Positions 1 through 9,137 of a DNA stretch of 64,000 nucleotides are shown here, in pieces. Source of the stretch: Vibrio sp. STUT-A11. GTDB taxonomy: Bacteria > Pseudomonadota > Gammaproteobacteria > Enterobacterales > Vibrionaceae. Each line of letters starts with the position of its first letter. Position 1 is the first letter of the stretch. Both the position numbers and the translations under genes were made by a program. The notes below the pieces were generated by a model. It did no database searches, had not been told where the DNA came from, and saw nothing but the letters and a program-made list of their open reading frames with translations. Where the stretch lies: assembly GCF_026000435.1 (NCBI RefSeq), contig NZ_AP026763.1, positions 1,860,001-1,924,000 of the forward strand. Direction: 5' to 3'.

Positions 1-624
1 ATCAACGTGAATAAATCTAAGATGTCAGGCATTAAAACCAACAGCTTTGAACTTGGTTACCGCCTGGATACTGGTGTTCTGAATGTACAAACCGCCGCTT
101 ATTACTCTCAGTCTGATAAGTCAGTGACATATAACAAGACAACCATGCTCATCGATGAAATTGACGACAAGAAGCGTGTCTACGGTCTGGAAGCAATGGC
201 GTCTTACTGGATGAATGACAATATTCAGCTCGGTGCATCGGGCCATTACGTTGTTTCTGAAGTAAAAGGCGACGACGGTTGGCAAGACTTTACCGCAGGC
301 GAAGCAAGTACCTCTAAAGCGAACGCTTGGGCGGGTTGGGTTGACTCGGATATGTCAGTAAAAGTCCAAAGCCAAACCATGTTTGACTACAAAGACGACG
401 ATCAAAACCAACTAAATGGCTACACCGTGTTTGATCTCGTCGGCAATTATCAACTTCCTGTTGGCAACCTCGGCTTTGGTATTCAAAACCTGTTCGATAA
501 AGATTACACCACAATCTGGGGGCAGCGAGCTCAAATTGTGTATTCGTCTCATTACGAATCAGCAGCCTACGATTACAAAGGCCGTGGAAGAACGTTTGTT
601 CTGAATTATCAAGTGAAGTACTAA
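1..624 (+). CDS. TonB-dependent siderophore receptor, C-terminal part (IutA/PvuA-like)
   Basis: The reading frame is open to the left edge, so the start and plug domain lie outside the window. What remains (about 207 residues) is the end of an outer-membrane beta-barrel: alternating polar/hydrophobic strands, a penultimate-strand signature NLFDKDYTT, then WGQRAQ and a closing YDYKGRGRTF segment ending in an aromatic residue. This ending is typical of the hydroxamate/carboxylate receptor branch that contains IutA and PvuA (family knowledge). It would import a ferric siderophore using TonB energy. No siderophore biosynthesis or permease gene follows it; the next gene is convergent. The exact ligand cannot be told from this fragment. 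Confidence 0.9.
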   Translation: MNVNKSKMSGIKTNSFELGYRLDTGVLNVQTAAYYSQSDKSVTYNKTTMLIDEIDDKKRVYGLEAMASYWMNDNIQLGASGHYVVSEVKGDDGWQDFTAGEASTSKANAWAGWVDSDMSVKVQSQTMFDYKDDDQNQLNGYTVFDLVGNYQLPVGNLGFGIQNLFDKDYTTIWGQRAQIVYSSHYESAAYDYKGRGRTFVLNYQVKY

Positions 625-665
625 TCCGTACAACTTGAAAAAGCGTTCAAATAGAACAACGAAAA

Positions 666-687
666 AGCCTCACAAAGATGTGAGGCT
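666..687. terminator. Bidirectional hairpin between convergent genes
   Basis: AGCCTCACA and TGTGAGGCT form a 9-bp stem around a 4-nt loop. An A-run precedes it, giving a U-run for minus-strand transcripts. It sits between the receptor stop and the stop of the convergent NUDIX gene, so it probably ends both. Confidence 0.75.
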
Positions 688-713
688 AAATTGTATCTGG
701 TTGCAAGTGAGTC

Positions 714-2165
714 CTATTCGGCGTCCAGTACTCTGCTTTTCAAACGCTTGCCTTGAGTCAATTTTCTTACCAGAAGCGTGAATAACAGCATCAACATTGG
801 GTATTGCAGCGTGATAAATACCAGCGACCAAAAGCTGCTATACGATACGCTCGTTGCTGAATACAGGTACAACTGCTGTGCCAATATCAAAGCCAAAATA
901 ACAAAAACGGTCTGTCTGGCACTTAACTGCACTTGGGATTTATCAAACGTCAAAACGATCACGGAGGCCGCCATCAGAATAGCTAGCCAGTTGCCAAATA
1001 CTGGTAACGGCCAAATGACACAAATCACCGCAGTAAATGCGGTCATCGCCAACCACACACCTTTCGAGGTAAGCAACTTATCAACGTGTATCTCCGGGTT
1101 TACTTCCAAACGCAAAATATGCCAAGCAACCAAAATACCCAATAACGCCCCCAGCAACATATCCAATATAAAAGCCGTACCAAGGAAGAATTTAGCCAGC
1201 ACAACCAACAACGTCATGCCAATAATCAGCCCCGTTGAGCCATTAACGCCAAAGTTACCTGTTTTGTGGAATAGAAAAGTCAGCACACAACACCACACGG
1301 CAATTGGCAAGCTTGGAAAACTAAAGCCGAAGCTATGTGAAAGCTCGACCATTGGCATATAAACATGTGGTCTTGGTAATGAAAACCCCTGTTGCGCGAC
1401 AAGGCTCATCACTGAAGTTACTGAAATTGCGAAAAATAGGCGAAAAACAAACCGGCTTCCAAATCGCATCATCACGAAGGGAATCAGAAACAGTAAAATG
1501 GTTGGTTTTGTGAGCTCTAGAACTAAATCAGCAACCTGATAAGCCGTCTGAAAACTGGTTGCTGACAATGAGCCGACCCAGTTTTGTAACCCCATCATCC
1601 AATCCAGTTCGATCTGACGAAACGACGGAGCAGACTTGATCAGATGTCGAATATAATGGACTGGTTGATGCGTCGCATCACTGAAATAGCCGACCACCGT
1701 TTGCCACTGCGCGGGATAACGATACGCAGAAGCGGAGAGTTGTTCAGGTGCCAACAACATTGCTGATGCGATTTCGACACCATAATGTGGCGCAAACCAA
1801 ATTGGTAGCTCATCTCCCCCCATTGAATTATTCATTGAGTAAGAAATGATCTCCGAATCTGATACACAGTTAAAGAAAACGGCCGTCTCAGTGCGGCCTA
1901 GCTCTTTGCCCACCGTTACGACTAGCCCGGTTTCTTCCCAAGTCTCCCTTTGAGCAGCAGCTTTTGGAGACTCACCTGGAACTATCGTCCCACCGGGTAA
2001 TGAAATTCGGTTGGTTAGAATCTCGTGGACCAGGACCAATTTGTCATCTGCACGGACAATACATAGCGCACCTTTTACTTGCTCTGTAGACGACGTCGCA
2101 ACAGTAGCAGGTGAAATCCCCAACAACACGGAGTAAAGAGTGAGGAAAAATAGTGGTCTCAACAC
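714..2165 (-). CDS. NUDIX hydrolase fused to a degenerate PAP2-like membrane domain
   Basis: A 483-residue protein. An N-terminal hydrophobic stretch (residues 3-20) looks like a signal peptide or anchor. A complete Nudix box follows at residues 59-81 (G59, E65, R73, E74, E77, E78, G80), so the NUDIX part should bind metal and cleave a nucleoside-diphosphate-linked substrate. From about residue 215 on there are many membrane segments laid out like a PAP2 phosphatase: R265-P266 of motif 1 is kept, but motif 2 (normally PSGH) reads P284-S-L-P287 and motif 3 (normally SR-x5-H-x3-D) reads AK-x5-A-x3-D335. Both catalytic histidines are missing, so this half is probably not a phosphatase. Two-domain NUDIX/PAP2 proteins are known in gammaproteobacteria; the substrate here is unknown. 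Confidence 0.85.
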   Translation of the reverse strand: MLRPLFFLTLYSVLLGISPATVATSSTEQVKGALCIVRADDKLVLVHEILTNRISLPGGTIVPGESPKAAAQRETWEETGLVVTVGKELGRTETAVFFNCVSDSEIISYSMNNSMGGDELPIWFAPHYGVEIASAMLLAPEQLSASAYRYPAQWQTVVGYFSDATHQPVHYIRHLIKSAPSFRQIELDWMMGLQNWVGSLSATSFQTAYQVADLVLELTKPTILLFLIPFVMMRFGSRFVFRLFFAISVTSVMSLVAQQGFSLPRPHVYMPMVELSHSFGFSFPSLPIAVWCCVLTFLFHKTGNFGVNGSTGLIIGMTLLVVLAKFFLGTAFILDMLLGALLGILVAWHILRLEVNPEIHVDKLLTSKGVWLAMTAFTAVICVIWPLPVFGNWLAILMAASVIVLTFDKSQVQLSARQTVFVILALILAQQLYLYSATSVSYSSFWSLVFITLQYPMLMLLFTLLVRKLTQGKRLKSRVLDAE

Positions 2166-2535
2166 AAAATATAACCTTTAATAATAACCGACGAGTGAAA
2201 AGCAGCAATACTGATAGATTTTGAAGAAAACTAAGTGATGCCTAATGCATATGATACATAAGGATAAGGGAGTTAGAGATAAAAACTTAGTACAACCCTG
2301 ACAATCCCCGGACATAATGCACAATAGTGATTGCGATTTTGACAGTTATATAAGGTTAGTGTCAGGAAAATTCACCATCCTTGTTTAAATTCTCAGTTCT
2401 GATACTGAAAATTAGAGACTTTTGTTAGCAAAAAATAGTCAACAGAAATAATTCAATAGCTAATTGTTAAATCCACTATGCAATTGACCGCATTAATTTT
2501 GTGGAAAGACATTTTTGCTGTGAGCAGAAAACATC
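2166..2535. other. Intergenic region without a recognised gene
   Basis: About 370 AT-rich bases upstream of the minus-strand NUDIX gene and downstream of the GNAT gene. I see no credible ORF, RNA gene or strong hairpin; it presumably holds the NUDIX promoter. Confidence 0.5.
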
Positions 2536-3024
2536 TTACGTATTAGGTTTTGATAGTGGCTTTCTTAGACAATGAATGTGGTGACCAAAGCCCTGCTTCT
2601 CGTAAAGCGCCAACGCTTGTTGATTGAAGCTCCACACCTCAACAAACATCTGCTTCGCACCATAATTGATGAAAGTGGATTCAATTTTATCAAGTAATGC
2701 TTTCGCGATCCCTTGCTTCCTGAATTCAGGCAGCACGTACAACTCATCAACACTGCCCATCATGACGGGCTTACTGACAACAGAGGTGAGTTCACAAAAG
2801 TGTCCGGAAACAAACCCTATGATCTCATCCCCTATTGATGCGATATAAACCAGACACTCTGGGTTATCAATATAACGCCCAATGCTTTTCTCTTGTTCGA
2901 TTTCTTCCGCCGTTTTAAACAGTTCCGGTGACTGAACATGATGCTCATCATGCAAGTCGAACATAAGTTCATTAAGAATATGGATATCGTCAAAACACGC
3001 AGATTTGATTACAAATGCACTCAT
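2536..3024 (-). CDS. GNAT family N-acetyltransferase
   Basis: About 162 residues from the ATG at 3024, which follows a GGTAAG-like ribosome site; a TTG five codons upstream is less likely. The GNAT fold is shown by the beta4 segment VDELYVLPEF followed by the acetyl-CoA pyrophosphate loop RKQGIAKALL (Q/R-x-x-G-x-G/A type) and by the C-terminal VEVWSFNQQALALYEKQGF, where the NxxAxxxYEKxGF signature lies. It would transfer an acetyl group to an amine; the substrate is unknown. It stands alone, upstream of the prp operon terminator and with its own promoter. Confidence 0.88.
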   Translation of the reverse strand: MSAFVIKSACFDDIHILNELMFDLHDEHHVQSPELFKTAEEIEQEKSIGRYIDNPECLVYIASIGDEIIGFVSGHFCELTSVVSKPVMMGSVDELYVLPEFRKQGIAKALLDKIESTFINYGAKQMFVEVWSFNQQALALYEKQGFGHHIHCLRKPLSKPNT

Positions 3025-3158
3025 AAAAAAGCTTACCAAAAATTGAACCTTTGTAGTTTGTGACCAAAGTGAAAGGATGGCAAGTAGGTAGGATCAATAA
3101 AATAACCATTCGATTATTCTTGCTGCAAATAGAGTGAAACTGACCAGCTCATTAGCAG

Positions 3159-3187
3159 AAAAAAGCCCCTGCGGGTATTGCAGGGGC
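3159..3187 (-). terminator. Rho-independent terminator of the prp operon
   Basis: GCCCCTGC and GCAGGGGC form an 8-bp GC-rich stem; on the minus strand it is followed by six T residues. It lies about 30 bp after the prpE stop. Confidence 0.88.
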
Positions 3188-3216
3188 AAAACATTAAACA
3201 AGAAACAGATTAAATT

Positions 3217-5094
3217 CTATCGACGAAGTACACGCTCGATTTCACTTAAGCTCGTTGGGTCATCGATAGTCGATGGCACCGTGTATTTCTCACCATCAGC
3301 AATTTGGCGAATGGTTCGACGCAGGATTTTACCGGAACGAGTTTTCGGTAAGCGATCAACGACCAGGGCATGCTTAAAGCAGGCAACTGCACCGATCTCA
3401 CTACGTACTTTTCCAACCAACTCACCTTCCAGATCCAACTCGTCCACTTTGACACCGTCTTTCAGTACCACAAAGCCAAGTGGAAGCTGCCCTTTCAGAT
3501 CATCGTGGATACCAACTACTGCACATTCTGCAATGGCTGGATGACCACCAACGATCTCTTCCATCTCACCAGTAGACAAGCGGTGACCAGCGACGTTAAT
3601 CACATCGTCAATACGTCCCATGATGAATAGGTAGCCGTCTTCGTCGAGATAACCACCGTCACCCGACACATAGTAGCCTGGGAACTGGCTCAGATAACCT
3701 GTCTCAAAACGATCATGGTTACGCCATACGGTCGGTAAGCAGCTTGGCGGTAACGGACGTTTTAGCGCAACGAAACCTTGCTGATTGGCTTTCACTGGCT
3801 CACCAAGTTCATCAAGAATTTCAACTTGATAACCCGGAATTGGCTTGGTCGAAGACCCCGCTTTTACAGGCAACATTTCAATGCCCGTTGGGTTACCCGC
3901 AATAGCCCAACCCGTTTCTGTTTGCCACCAATGGTCGATAACCGGTTTATCGGCTTTGCTCTGTACCCATTCCAGTGTTGGCGGATCCAGACGCTCACCA
4001 GCCATAAAGATGGTTTTTAAGTTAGACAGATCGTAATGTTTTAAAAACTCACCTTCCGGGTCTTCTTTCTTAATCGCGCGGAATGCGGTAGGTGCAGAAA
4101 ACAACGCATCAACCTTGTACTCATCACAAACTCGCCAGAATGCACCCGGATTAGGCGTTCTAACCGGCTTGCCTTCAAACAGTATCGTTGTACAGCCATG
4201 GATGAGTGGCGCGTAAACAATGTAAGAGTGCCCTACTACCCAGCCAACATCAGATGCAGCCCAGAACACGCCGCCCTGTGGAATATTGTAAATTGTACTC
4301 ATTGAGTACTTCAGCGCTACAGCGTGGCCACCGTTATCACGCACCACGCCTTTCGGTTTACCGGTCGTACCTGATGTATAAAGGATGTAAAGCGGATCTG
4401 TCGCCAACACAGGGACACAAGCGTGTGGCAATGCCTGGCTGTATTCTTGCTGCCAATCCAGATCTCGTTCCTGATTTAGCTCGGCTTCGCATTCTGGACG
4501 CTGGAAAACAAAGACTTTCTCAGGCTTCCAGCGGCTATCCATGATGGCTTTGTCCACCATTGGTTTGTACGGAATGATTTTGTTTATCTCGATACCGCAC
4601 GACGCCGTCATGATGACTTTCGGCTCCGCATCTTCGATACGCACCGCCAGCTCATTTGGCGCAAAACCACCAAACACTACTGAGTGAATCGCGCCTAAAC
4701 GTGCACACGCAAGCATTGCCATAGCAGCTTCTGGGATCATCGGCATGTAAATAACGACTCGGTCGCCTTTTTCGACACCTTGAGCAGACAACATTCCAGC
4801 AATTTTCGCTACTTGATCGCGCAGCTCATTGTAGCTGTAAGTCTTTTTATTTCCCGTTACTGGCGAGTCATAAATAATAGCAGCGTTTTCACCTCGACCC
4901 TGTTCGCAATGGTAATCCAATGCCAGCCAAGATGTGTTCATCACGCCATCCGGGAACCAACGCTCGATGCCATTTTCATCGGGCTTCAAGATGGTGTTTG
5001 GAGACTCAAACCAGTCGATATTCTCCGCTTGAGCGCGCCAAAAACTCTCCGGTTCGTTTTTCGCCCATAAGTATTCTTTTTCGTATGAAGACAT
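3217..5094 (-). CDS. prpE: Propionate-CoA ligase PrpE
   Basis: Activates propionate to propionyl-CoA through an acyl-adenylate, the entry step of the methylcitrate cycle. The start chosen is the ATG at 5094, seven bases after a strong GGAGG; the frame extends 15 codons further upstream without support. The 625-residue product shows the ACS family layout: the P-loop-like YTSGTTGKPKG at residues 239-249, the TETGWAI adenylate-binding segment in the middle, and the C-terminal KTRSGK motif whose last lysine (about residue 589) is the adenylation lysine known to be acetylated in this family. It is the last gene of gntR-prpBC-acnD-prpF-prpE and is followed by a terminator. Acetyl-CoA synthetase is the alternative, but the operon context favours PrpE. 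Confidence 0.95.
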   Translation of the reverse strand: MSSYEKEYLWAKNEPESFWRAQAENIDWFESPNTILKPDENGIERWFPDGVMNTSWLALDYHCEQGRGENAAIIYDSPVTGNKKTYSYNELRDQVAKIAGMLSAQGVEKGDRVVIYMPMIPEAAMAMLACARLGAIHSVVFGGFAPNELAVRIEDAEPKVIMTASCGIEINKIIPYKPMVDKAIMDSRWKPEKVFVFQRPECEAELNQERDLDWQQEYSQALPHACVPVLATDPLYILYTSGTTGKPKGVVRDNGGHAVALKYSMSTIYNIPQGGVFWAASDVGWVVGHSYIVYAPLIHGCTTILFEGKPVRTPNPGAFWRVCDEYKVDALFSAPTAFRAIKKEDPEGEFLKHYDLSNLKTIFMAGERLDPPTLEWVQSKADKPVIDHWWQTETGWAIAGNPTGIEMLPVKAGSSTKPIPGYQVEILDELGEPVKANQQGFVALKRPLPPSCLPTVWRNHDRFETGYLSQFPGYYVSGDGGYLDEDGYLFIMGRIDDVINVAGHRLSTGEMEEIVGGHPAIAECAVVGIHDDLKGQLPLGFVVLKDGVKVDELDLEGELVGKVRSEIGAVACFKHALVVDRLPKTRSGKILRRTIRQIADGEKYTVPSTIDDPTSLSEIERVLRR

Positions 5095-5151
5095 ATTGCT
5101 TCCTCCAGTATGTCCTGATATTGCTCTCGTTCTATTCAAAGACCATTCTTT

Positions 5152-6348
5152 TCATTCAAAGACATTGAAGGGTACACGCACAAATCCCTCCATCAGTATT
5201 CTCGCACTTCGGCTCATGATGGCTTTTTGTACCACCCAGCCCTGTTCAGTTTGCTTCGCTTGTGCCCCAACTTTTAACGTTCCTGACGGGTGGCCAAACG
5301 TCACCGACTCTTTTTCACCGCCACCAGCAGCCAGGTTAACTAATGTACCAGGCACACAAGCTGCGGACGCGATAGCAACGGCTGCAGTTCCCATCATTGC
5401 GTGGTGTAGTTTGCCCATCGATAAGGCGCGAACCAACACGTCGATATCCGTATCAGTTACCGCTTTTCCACTTGAAGAAAGGTAGCTTTTCGGTTTGGAT
5501 ACAAAAGCGATTTTCGGTGTGTGCTGACGCGTCTTAGCTTCTTCCAGATCAGAAATCAGACCCATTTTTAACGCGCCATGCGCACGGATAGATTCAAACA
5601 TTGCCAGCGCAGCATCATCGTTGTTGATATCATCTTGTAGCTCAGTGCCCTGATAGCCAATCGACTCTGCATCAATGAAAATGGTTGGAATGCCCGCGTT
5701 GATAAAGGTCGCGTTGAAGGTACCCACATCAGGCACCACCAAATCATCGACTAAGTTTCCGGTTGGGAACATACTGCCTTCACCGTCTGCCGGGTCAACG
5801 AAGTCCACTTGAATCTCAGCCGCAGGGAACGTCACACCATCGAGCTCAAACTCTCCGGTTTCTTGCACAAAACCATTCACAATAGGTATGTGAATCAAGA
5901 TGGTTTTGCTGATGTTTACCTGCCAAACTCGTACAGTCACGATGCCATTTTCTGGAATGCGCTCTTGTGGAATCAAGCCAGCATGAATCGCAAACGGCCC
6001 TACTGCGGCAGACAAGTTGCCACAGTTACCGCTCCAGTCTACGAATGGTTTGTCGATCGACACCTGGCCAAACAAGTAGTCAACATCGTGATCGTCTCGG
6101 CTACTGCGCGAAACAATCACCGTTTTACTGGTGCTTGATGTCGCGCCGCCCATGCCATCGATTTGCTTTGCATAAGGATCTGGGCTGCCGATAACACGTA
6201 ACAGCAATTTGTCACGTGCTTCGCCTGCCACTTGTGCTTGTTGAGGCAAATCGTCGAGGTTGAAAAAGACCCCTTTACTCGTGCCTCCACGTATATACGT
6301 CGCAGGCACTTTGATTTGGCTCATTTGATTCGGAGTATTGTTTTCCAT
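5152..6348 (-). CDS. prpF: 2-methylaconitate isomerase PrpF
   Basis: PrpF works with AcnD in the PrpD-independent methylcitrate pathway, isomerising 2-methylaconitate so that a hydratase can form 2-methylisocitrate (family knowledge). The start is the ATG at 6348, five bases after AAGGAG; a GTG two codons upstream overlaps that ribosome site. The 398-residue protein has the N-terminal YIRGGTSKGVFF signature and GGATSSTSKT, plus a second related half with MGKLHHAMMGT, as expected for the diaminopimelate-epimerase-like two-lobe fold. Only nine bases separate it from acnD, so the two are co-translated or nearly so. Confidence 0.95.
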   Translation of the reverse strand: MENNTPNQMSQIKVPATYIRGGTSKGVFFNLDDLPQQAQVAGEARDKLLLRVIGSPDPYAKQIDGMGGATSSTSKTVIVSRSSRDDHDVDYLFGQVSIDKPFVDWSGNCGNLSAAVGPFAIHAGLIPQERIPENGIVTVRVWQVNISKTILIHIPIVNGFVQETGEFELDGVTFPAAEIQVDFVDPADGEGSMFPTGNLVDDLVVPDVGTFNATFINAGIPTIFIDAESIGYQGTELQDDINNDDAALAMFESIRAHGALKMGLISDLEEAKTRQHTPKIAFVSKPKSYLSSSGKAVTDTDIDVLVRALSMGKLHHAMMGTAAVAIASAACVPGTLVNLAAGGGEKESVTFGHPSGTLKVGAQAKQTEQGWVVQKAIMSRSARILMEGFVRVPFNVFE

Positions 6349-6357
6349 AACCACTCC

Positions 6358-8949
6358 TTATTGCGCCAAGAAATCTTGCGCGAAACGCTGCAGTACGCCA
6401 CCCGCGTTGTACACGTGAACTTCATCAGCGGTGTCTAGACGACAGGTAACAGGAACGTCGACTTTCTCGCCGTTGCTGCGTGTGATAACCAAGGCTAAAT
6501 CCGCTCCTGGTTTAATCTCACCCACTACGTCGTAAACCTCAGTACCATCCAGTTCTAGCGTATTACGGTTAACACCCGGCTTGAATTGCAGCGGCAGTAC
6601 GCCCATACCAACCAAGTTAGTACGGTGGATACGCTCAAAGCCTTCAGCAACGATTGCTTCTACCCCTGCCAATCGAACGCCTTTTGCAGCCCAGTCACGA
6701 GATGAACCCTGACCGTAGTCTGCGCCAGCTACAACGATAAGTGGTTGCTTACGATTCATGTAAGTTTCAATTGCTTCCCACATGCGAACCACCTGACCTT
6801 CTGGCTCGATTCGAGCTAGAGAACCCTGTACGACTTCGCCGTTTTCTTTCACCATTTCGTTAAACAGTTTCGGGTTAGCAAAAGTCGCACGTTGCGCCGT
6901 TAAGTGGTCGCCACGGTGGGTCGCGTAAGAGTTGAAGTCCTCTTCCGGAACCCCCATTTTTGCTAGGTATTCGCCTGCCGCACTGCTCGCCATGATCGCG
7001 TTCGAAGGTGATAGGTGGTCAGTGGTGATGTTGTCACCCAGAACTGCTAAAGGACGCATTCCAGAAAGCGTTCTTTCACCTGCTAACGCACCTTCCCAGT
7101 ATGGTGGGCGGCGGATGTAGGTACTCATCGGACGCCAATCGTATAGCGGGTTAGAGTTTTGCGCTGCATCGTCCAGTTTGAACATCTGGATGTAAACTTG
7201 ATTAAACTGCTCTGGTTTAACGTGTTGACCAACAACCGCATCGATCTCTTCGTCGCTTGGCCACAAATCATTTAAGTAAATTGGTTTGCCATTTTGGTCG
7301 GTGCCAAGTGAATCACGCTCGATATCAAAACGAATCGTACCGGCTAACGCATAAGCCACAACCAGTGGTGGTGAAGCTAAGAAAGCTTGCTTCGCGTAAG
7401 GGTGGATCCGGCCATCAAAGTTACGGTTACCCGAAAGTACCGCTGTCGCGTACAAATCGCGATCGATGATCTCTTGCTGAATTTTTGGATCCAACGCGCC
7501 GCTCATACCGTTACAGGTGGTACATGCGTAACCAACAATACCAAAGCCAAGCTTCTCTAATTCTGGTAGTAAGCCTGCTTCTTCCAGGTAAAGACGCGCA
7601 ACCTTAGAACCCGGAGCAAAAGACGATTTCACCCAAGGCTTACGCACAAGGCCAAGTTCGTTGGCTTTCTTCGCCACAAGGCCCGCAGCAACCACGTTTC
7701 GTGGGTTACTGGTGTTAGTACACGATGTGATCGCAGCGATGATCACCGCGCCATCAGGCAATTCGCCTTCTTTCTCTTCCCATTCACCAGAAATACCACG
7801 TTGTGCCAGCTCAGAAGTAGGCAAACGGCGGTGAGGGTTTGAAGGGCCAGCCATGTTACGGCTTACTGATGACAAATCAAACTCAAGTACACGCTCATAA
7901 ACCGCAGTATCAAGATCGTCTGCCCAAAGGCCAGTTTGTTTTGCGTATTTCTCTACCAGGTCAACTTGCTGTTCATCACGGCCAGTCAGTTTCAAGTAGT
8001 TGATGGTCTGTTCGTCAATGTAGAACATACCTGCGGTCGCACCGTATTCTGGTGTCATGTTGGAGATGGTCGCGCGGTCACCGATAGTCAGGTCTCGTGC
8101 ACCTTCGCCAAAGAATTCTAAGTAAGAAGAAACAACACGCTCATTACGCAGGAACTCAGTGATCGCAAGAACGATATCCGTTGCGGTAATGCCCGGTTGA
8201 CGTTTACCCGTCAGTTTTACACCGACAATATCCGGCAGGCGCATCATCGATGGTCGGCCAAGCATTACAGTTTCTGCTTCCAGACCACCCACACCAATCG
8301 CGATAACACCTAGCGCATCAACGTGAGGTGTGTGACTGTCAGTACCTACACAAGTGTCCGGGTAAGCAATGCCCTGCTTCGCCTGCACCACTGGAGACAT
8401 TTTTTCCAGATTGATTTGGTGCATGATGCCGTTGCCCGCAGGAATCACACTGACGTTTTCAAATGCGGTTTTACACCACTCGATAAAGTGGAATCGGTCT
8501 TCATTTCGGCGCTCTTCAATCGCACGGTTTTTATCAAATGCATCAGGCTCAAACCCTGCGTGTTCTACCGCAAGTGAGTGGTCAACAATAAGCTGTGTTT
8601 CAACCACTGGGTTTACTTTCGCAGGGTCACCGCCCTGATCCGCAATCGCATCGCGAAGACCAGCCAAGTCAACCAAAGCCGTCTGGCCTAAGATGTCGTG
8701 ACATACGACACGTGCAGGATACCAGGGAAAATCCAGATCTCGCTTACGCTCAATAAGCTGTTTTAGGCTGTCGGTTAAAACGTTTGGATCGCAGCGTCGT
8801 ACAAGCTGCTCGGCAAGAACGCGTGAGGTGTAAGGGAGCGTTTCATAGGCTCCAGGAGTAATAGTATTTACGGCTTCGCGGGCATCAAAGTAATCAAGTT
8901 GAGTCCCCGGAAGCGACTTACGATATTGGGTATTAATAGTTGTGCTCAT
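6358..8949 (-). CDS. acnD: Fe/S-dependent 2-methylcitrate dehydratase AcnD
   Basis: An aconitase-family protein (863 residues) that dehydrates 2-methylcitrate, replacing PrpD. Iron-sulphur ligand cysteines are visible in ITSCTNTSNPRN and ACTTCNGMSG; the C-terminal swivel domain carries GADYGQGSSRDWAAKG, which supplies substrate-binding serine/arginine residues. Length and motifs fit the AcnA/AcnD branch, and the direct neighbourhood of prpF identifies it as AcnD rather than a housekeeping aconitase. The ATG at 8949 follows a GGAAG ribosome site. No prpD is present, so the operon is the PrpF/AcnD type. Confidence 0.95.
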   Translation of the reverse strand: MSTTINTQYRKSLPGTQLDYFDAREAVNTITPGAYETLPYTSRVLAEQLVRRCDPNVLTDSLKQLIERKRDLDFPWYPARVVCHDILGQTALVDLAGLRDAIADQGGDPAKVNPVVETQLIVDHSLAVEHAGFEPDAFDKNRAIEERRNEDRFHFIEWCKTAFENVSVIPAGNGIMHQINLEKMSPVVQAKQGIAYPDTCVGTDSHTPHVDALGVIAIGVGGLEAETVMLGRPSMMRLPDIVGVKLTGKRQPGITATDIVLAITEFLRNERVVSSYLEFFGEGARDLTIGDRATISNMTPEYGATAGMFYIDEQTINYLKLTGRDEQQVDLVEKYAKQTGLWADDLDTAVYERVLEFDLSSVSRNMAGPSNPHRRLPTSELAQRGISGEWEEKEGELPDGAVIIAAITSCTNTSNPRNVVAAGLVAKKANELGLVRKPWVKSSFAPGSKVARLYLEEAGLLPELEKLGFGIVGYACTTCNGMSGALDPKIQQEIIDRDLYATAVLSGNRNFDGRIHPYAKQAFLASPPLVVAYALAGTIRFDIERDSLGTDQNGKPIYLNDLWPSDEEIDAVVGQHVKPEQFNQVYIQMFKLDDAAQNSNPLYDWRPMSTYIRRPPYWEGALAGERTLSGMRPLAVLGDNITTDHLSPSNAIMASSAAGEYLAKMGVPEEDFNSYATHRGDHLTAQRATFANPKLFNEMVKENGEVVQGSLARIEPEGQVVRMWEAIETYMNRKQPLIVVAGADYGQGSSRDWAAKGVRLAGVEAIVAEGFERIHRTNLVGMGVLPLQFKPGVNRNTLELDGTEVYDVVGEIKPGADLALVITRSNGEKVDVPVTCRLDTADEVHVYNAGGVLQRFAQDFLAQ

Positions 8950-9137
8950 GGTTTGCTTCCATTCAATCTGTACATCTTGGCCTTCTCCCCATCACTCTAG
9001 AAACATTACCCTAGAAAAGTTGTTTGGAGACTTGATTGGAGAACCTTTTTTGAGATGTAGTCGTTCTAGTAACCTTAGTGATGAGAAATACTCCTTCCCC
9101 CATGTGGAGAGAATCGCATAGAGAAAGGAGTAACGCG

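Noticed and set aside
778..1362. Plus-strand 194-residue ORF
   Set aside because: Lies entirely antisense to the NUDIX/PAP2-like gene, whose motifs are clear; the ORF has no recognisable domain.
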